From contig OZ023273.1 in NCBI GenBank assembly GCA_964007475.1, positions 57,679,834 to 57,743,833 on the forward strand: a stretch of DNA of 64,000 nucleotides, written 5' to 3'. The translations under genes were made by a program, and so were the position numbers. The notes below the pieces were generated by a model that was given only the letters and a program-made list of their open reading frames with translations, was not told where the DNA came from and searched no databases. Each line of letters begins with the position of its first letter. Positions within the stretch are counted from its first letter, which is position 1. Below, one piece after another: positions 61,657-64,000 of this stretch. Source of the DNA: Hybos culiciformis (Eukaryota > Arthropoda > Insecta > Diptera > Hybotidae).

Positions 61657-63331
61657 CTAAGTAGATGAAAAAAGATTAATTCTACATTAAAGTTGGACAA
61701 AGAATATTAATTAAATATAATAAGAAGGTTTCTACCTTGTCTTTGGGCGAAACTGCGCTCACAATAAGAGCATTGATATGGTTTTTCGCCTAAAATAAAA
61801 AAAAATATGGCTAATTTATTTGTTTATTCAATTTCATCCACCAGGACTAAACTGACAGATACATTTTAAAGAATATAACATATTAAAAAAAACAACACAA
61901 ACTCTTAATTCAAGTGAGACAAATTGAAAATTCACACAAATTCCAGTCCGAGGTGGGAATCGAACCCACGACCGTACATGCCGTAGGATAAGGGCAATAC
62001 CACAACACCATGACGGCTGCTTAAGGTATAATAAACCAATTTCATTCCTATAAAATTGGTTTATGAAACCTTAATAAAGTGAGTGACTTGTAATTAAACA
62101 AAATGAAAAACTGTGAAGGTGTAAAAAAGTAAATGTAAAGTGATTTTTTGTATAAAACATATCAGGGAAATTCGGAACCGGTTGAAAAATTAAAATCAAT
62201 TTTTTTATCGTGTTCCTTAAATTGAAGAAGCGTAGGATTGACAAGATGAGTGAGACCAATAATAAGAACATAAAGAAGTTGCTTTGAATTTGCTGACTTC
62301 CCAATTCCAAACCGCCTTGCCAGTATCGAAATTTAATGTTAGTACAAACAAATATTTTACCCATTTTATCCTACTTTTCATTAGCATTGTTTTAAAGCTT
62401 AAAATATATATGTCAATATTTTTAGAATGATTTTTCTCATCAAACAATAGACCAATTTTTTGATCGGACTTTCAAGTAATAATAAGTTTCAGAGAAAAAA
62501 GGAACGTGAAAATGACAAACAAATCATATCAAACAAGTTAGTCTTTATAAATGATAATTACACTTTCGGTAGTTCATCTCAGAATTTATCCAATAGAACA
62601 AATAATAAAAAGTAGAGAAAAAAATTGTCTTATTCCCTTAAAAACAACTCCGAACTTTATTAACGATTAGTATTTCTTTTATATCAAACTATAATACAAA
62701 CTTACACTTTGTTTGTACGCTATTAGAAATTATTTTACTCAATAAATTTTTATTTTCTTCCATTGCATTGAGTAAGAAAGTGTTTTGAAAATAATTAATT
62801 AATTATACAAGTTTTATATGAAATTTGACCACAAATAGGTTTGAAGTAGTCTTTTCCATAATTGTAAATAAGAATTGGGTAATATAATCTCCTAGGAAAA
62901 CTCGTAAATGAAATATGGAGCTCGTTTTCAGCAATTTAATTTAGAAAATTTTGCTGCGTTTTTATTCTTTCTATGATTTCTCTCTATCCATTTACCAATT
63001 TTCATTGAAATTCATCAACCCCCAGTTCGTAAAAATACGGGCAAAACACCTATTCATATACTAATTGTTATGCAGATGCATTTTCAGCACCCATTAAAAA
63101 CTTATTTAATTTTTTTATTTCATTTATACCTGTATGCGTTCTAACGTGAACTTTTAGTGAACAAGCACGAATGAAGCCTCTTCCACACGTTTGGCATTTA
63201 TGAGGTTTTTCACCTGAAACAAAAAAAAGAAAAATTATGTTAAATAAAAGTTAATAACGAAAATAATTGTTTTTTTTATGATTTTTTAGTTACCTGTATG
63301 GTACATTTGATGAACTGTTAAATCTGATGCT
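61472..63331 (-). CDS. C2H2 zinc-finger protein, four 3'-terminal exons (partial)
   Basis: Minus-strand exons 63331-63294, 63213-63130, 61789-61736 and 61656-61472 join with compatible phases. The product contains the end of one finger ([11 protein letters not shown]), a full finger ([23 protein letters not shown]), another ([24 protein letters not shown]) and a last one ([24 protein letters not shown]), linked by the classical HTGEKPY-type linkers, HTGEKP and HTGERY. Introns interrupt fingers and linkers. The C-terminus is a short Lys-rich tail ending KELR. Such proteins bind DNA in the nucleus as transcription regulators; the target and the gene name cannot be told from four fingers. The 5' exons lie beyond 63331, mostly or wholly outside the window. 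Confidence 0.92.
61736..61789 (-). CDS. Zinc-finger gene exon, first half of a finger
   Basis: 54 bases between TTTTAG|GCGAAA and CAAG|GTAGAA, encoding [17 protein letters not shown]. The two zinc-binding His residues are on the next exon. Confidence 0.9.
61900..62020 (-). repeat. tRNA-derived SINE-like copy 3
   Basis: Read on the minus strand it begins GCAGCCGTCATGGTGTTGTGG (box-A-like), then ATCCTACGGCATG, a perfect box B GGTTCGATTCC (61956-61966), then ACTGGAATTTGTGTGAATTT, the tail shared with the copy near 46.5 kb. It is the best-preserved of the three, and lies in an intron of the zinc-finger gene in the same orientation as the gene. Confidence 0.75.
62021..63129. other. Intron of the zinc-finger gene
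   Basis: Non-coding apart from doubtful frames at 62.1-62.4 kb on the minus strand; one contains [16 protein letters not shown], which looks more protein-like than average but has no partner or family match I can name. Confidence 0.5.
63130..63213 (-). CDS. Zinc-finger gene exon with a complete finger
   Basis: 84 bases between TTTCAG|GTGAAA and ACAG|GTATAA. It encodes the linker EKP and one C2H2 finger with Cys-X2-Cys and His-X3-His spacing. Confidence 0.9.
63294..63331 (-). CDS. Zinc-finger gene micro-exon
   Basis: 38 bases between TTTTTTAG|AGCATC and ACAG|GTAACT. It encodes [12 protein letters not shown], the second half of a finger. The missing first half must come from an upstream exon ending with two bases of an Arg-like codon. 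Confidence 0.85.
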
Positions 63332-64000
63332 CTAAAAAATAATGTAATTAATAAAAAAATCCTTTAAATTGCAGTTTTGTTTTATTAAAATGTCCTTATT
63401 AAAAACTGAGTAAAGCTTTAATTCATTATAAAGCTTCAAGACTTCCCCTATTACACTGGACTTTTTGAGGATTCTTTTTTAAATATTTTTTTTTCAATGT
63501 GTATCTGGAAAATCTTGTTTCTTTTTATAATAACATTTTCTTGAAAATTTTCATTTAATTAAAACTAAAAGGTAACATTAATTTATTTCCTATACGAGAA
63601 TACGAATTTTTTTTACCTTCGACCGTAATTTGTAACAGCCCTGGATTTTAAAAGTATGGTAATCAATAGGGTTGTGATTTTTAGGTAATTACCTTTTTTC
63701 AGTCGTGCGTAATAACAGATTTTTATTAAAATATCTCCACGTTTCGAAAAATTTGCTGTAATTTGAGCCCAATATGTTAGCGACTTTTTCTACCTATTTC
63801 ATGTTTTAGCGACTATTTCGACTTTTTTGACTTTTACTGACTTTTTTAAACATTTTTGACTTTTTTAGGAACTATTTTACCAATTTTGTTCTTACATTAA
63901 AGGCCGTCATAATGAAAAACATGGATTTTTCAATTTTGAAAAAAATTTCAAACATGATATCTGGCAGAAGAATGATATTTGCGAGCAATATAAAATTCAG
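63332..64000. other. Probable upstream intron of the zinc-finger gene
   Basis: No clear exon. A weak candidate ends at 63616 on the minus strand with a donor GAAG|GTAAAA in the right phase, but its peptide (AVTNYGRR) lacks the expected Cys-X2-Cys. From about 63780 to 63880 CGACTTTTT-like strings recur irregularly. Confidence 0.4.

Noticed and set aside
61956..61966. Possible minus-strand tRNA gene
   Set aside because: Box B is perfect, but acceptor-stem pairing is absent and the sequence continues into the SINE tail.
62217..62447. 76-codon frame with [16 protein letters not shown]
   Set aside because: It sits in an intron without splice partners, and overlaps another frame on the same strand; no recognisable family.
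63616..63643. Candidate zinc-finger exon AVTNYGRR preceding the micro-exon
   Set aside because: The phase fits and a donor exists, but there is no Cys-X2-Cys at the needed spacing and the acceptor is poor.
1..64000. CRISPR arrays, bacterial operons, ribosomal RNA
   Set aside because: None seen; the sequence has spliced eukaryotic genes, and no direct-repeat/spacer array or rRNA-like conserved stretch was found.

Overview
This 64 kb window is very AT-rich, with long A and T homopolymers, and looks like nuclear DNA of an insect. The evidence is spliceosomal genes with GT-AG introns, two insect-type secreted protein families (a CLIP-domain serine protease homologue and an antigen-5-like CAP protein), and many short non-autonomous DNA transposons and tRNA-derived SINE-like repeats. 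A fly is plausible, but nothing here fixes the order.

Layout. Bases 1 to about 31 kb are almost entirely non-coding, with scattered degraded repeats: a SINE-like copy at 8.3 kb, a hAT fragment at 10.6 kb, and a TA-flanked MITE at 14.3 kb. From 31.1 to 32.8 kb lies a Helitron-like element carrying unusual palindromic inserts. From 33.0 to 36.2 kb, on the minus strand, is a five-exon CAP/antigen-5 gene; one intron holds a piggyBac-like MITE and another a hAT element. From 42.1 to 44.8 kb, on the minus strand, are three phase-compatible exons of an unrecognised gene. A second copy of the Helitron-like family (44.8-46.5 kb) ends only about 30 bases from the splice acceptor of the first of these exons. 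A SINE and a possible plus-strand terminal exon follow. From 50.8 to 53.6 kb is a cluster of three DNA elements: hAT, then piggyBac-like with a Harbinger-like MITE inside it. From 54.5 to 55.9 kb, on the plus strand, is a complete two-exon CLIP serine protease homologue whose catalytic Ser is Gly. A 2.46 kb hAT element follows it (56.5-58.9 kb), then a 15-base minisatellite (60.5 kb). From 61.5 to 63.3 kb, on the minus strand, are the last four visible exons of a C2H2 zinc-finger gene, which continues beyond the right edge.

The genes do not form an evident pathway. The CAP protein and the protease homologue are both predicted to be secreted and could act in haemolymph or saliva; the zinc-finger protein is nuclear. 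I found no convincing new biological system. The most unusual DNA is the paired Helitron-like family with its internal 15-base and roughly 120-170-base tandem repeats, and the long inverted repeats inside one copy.
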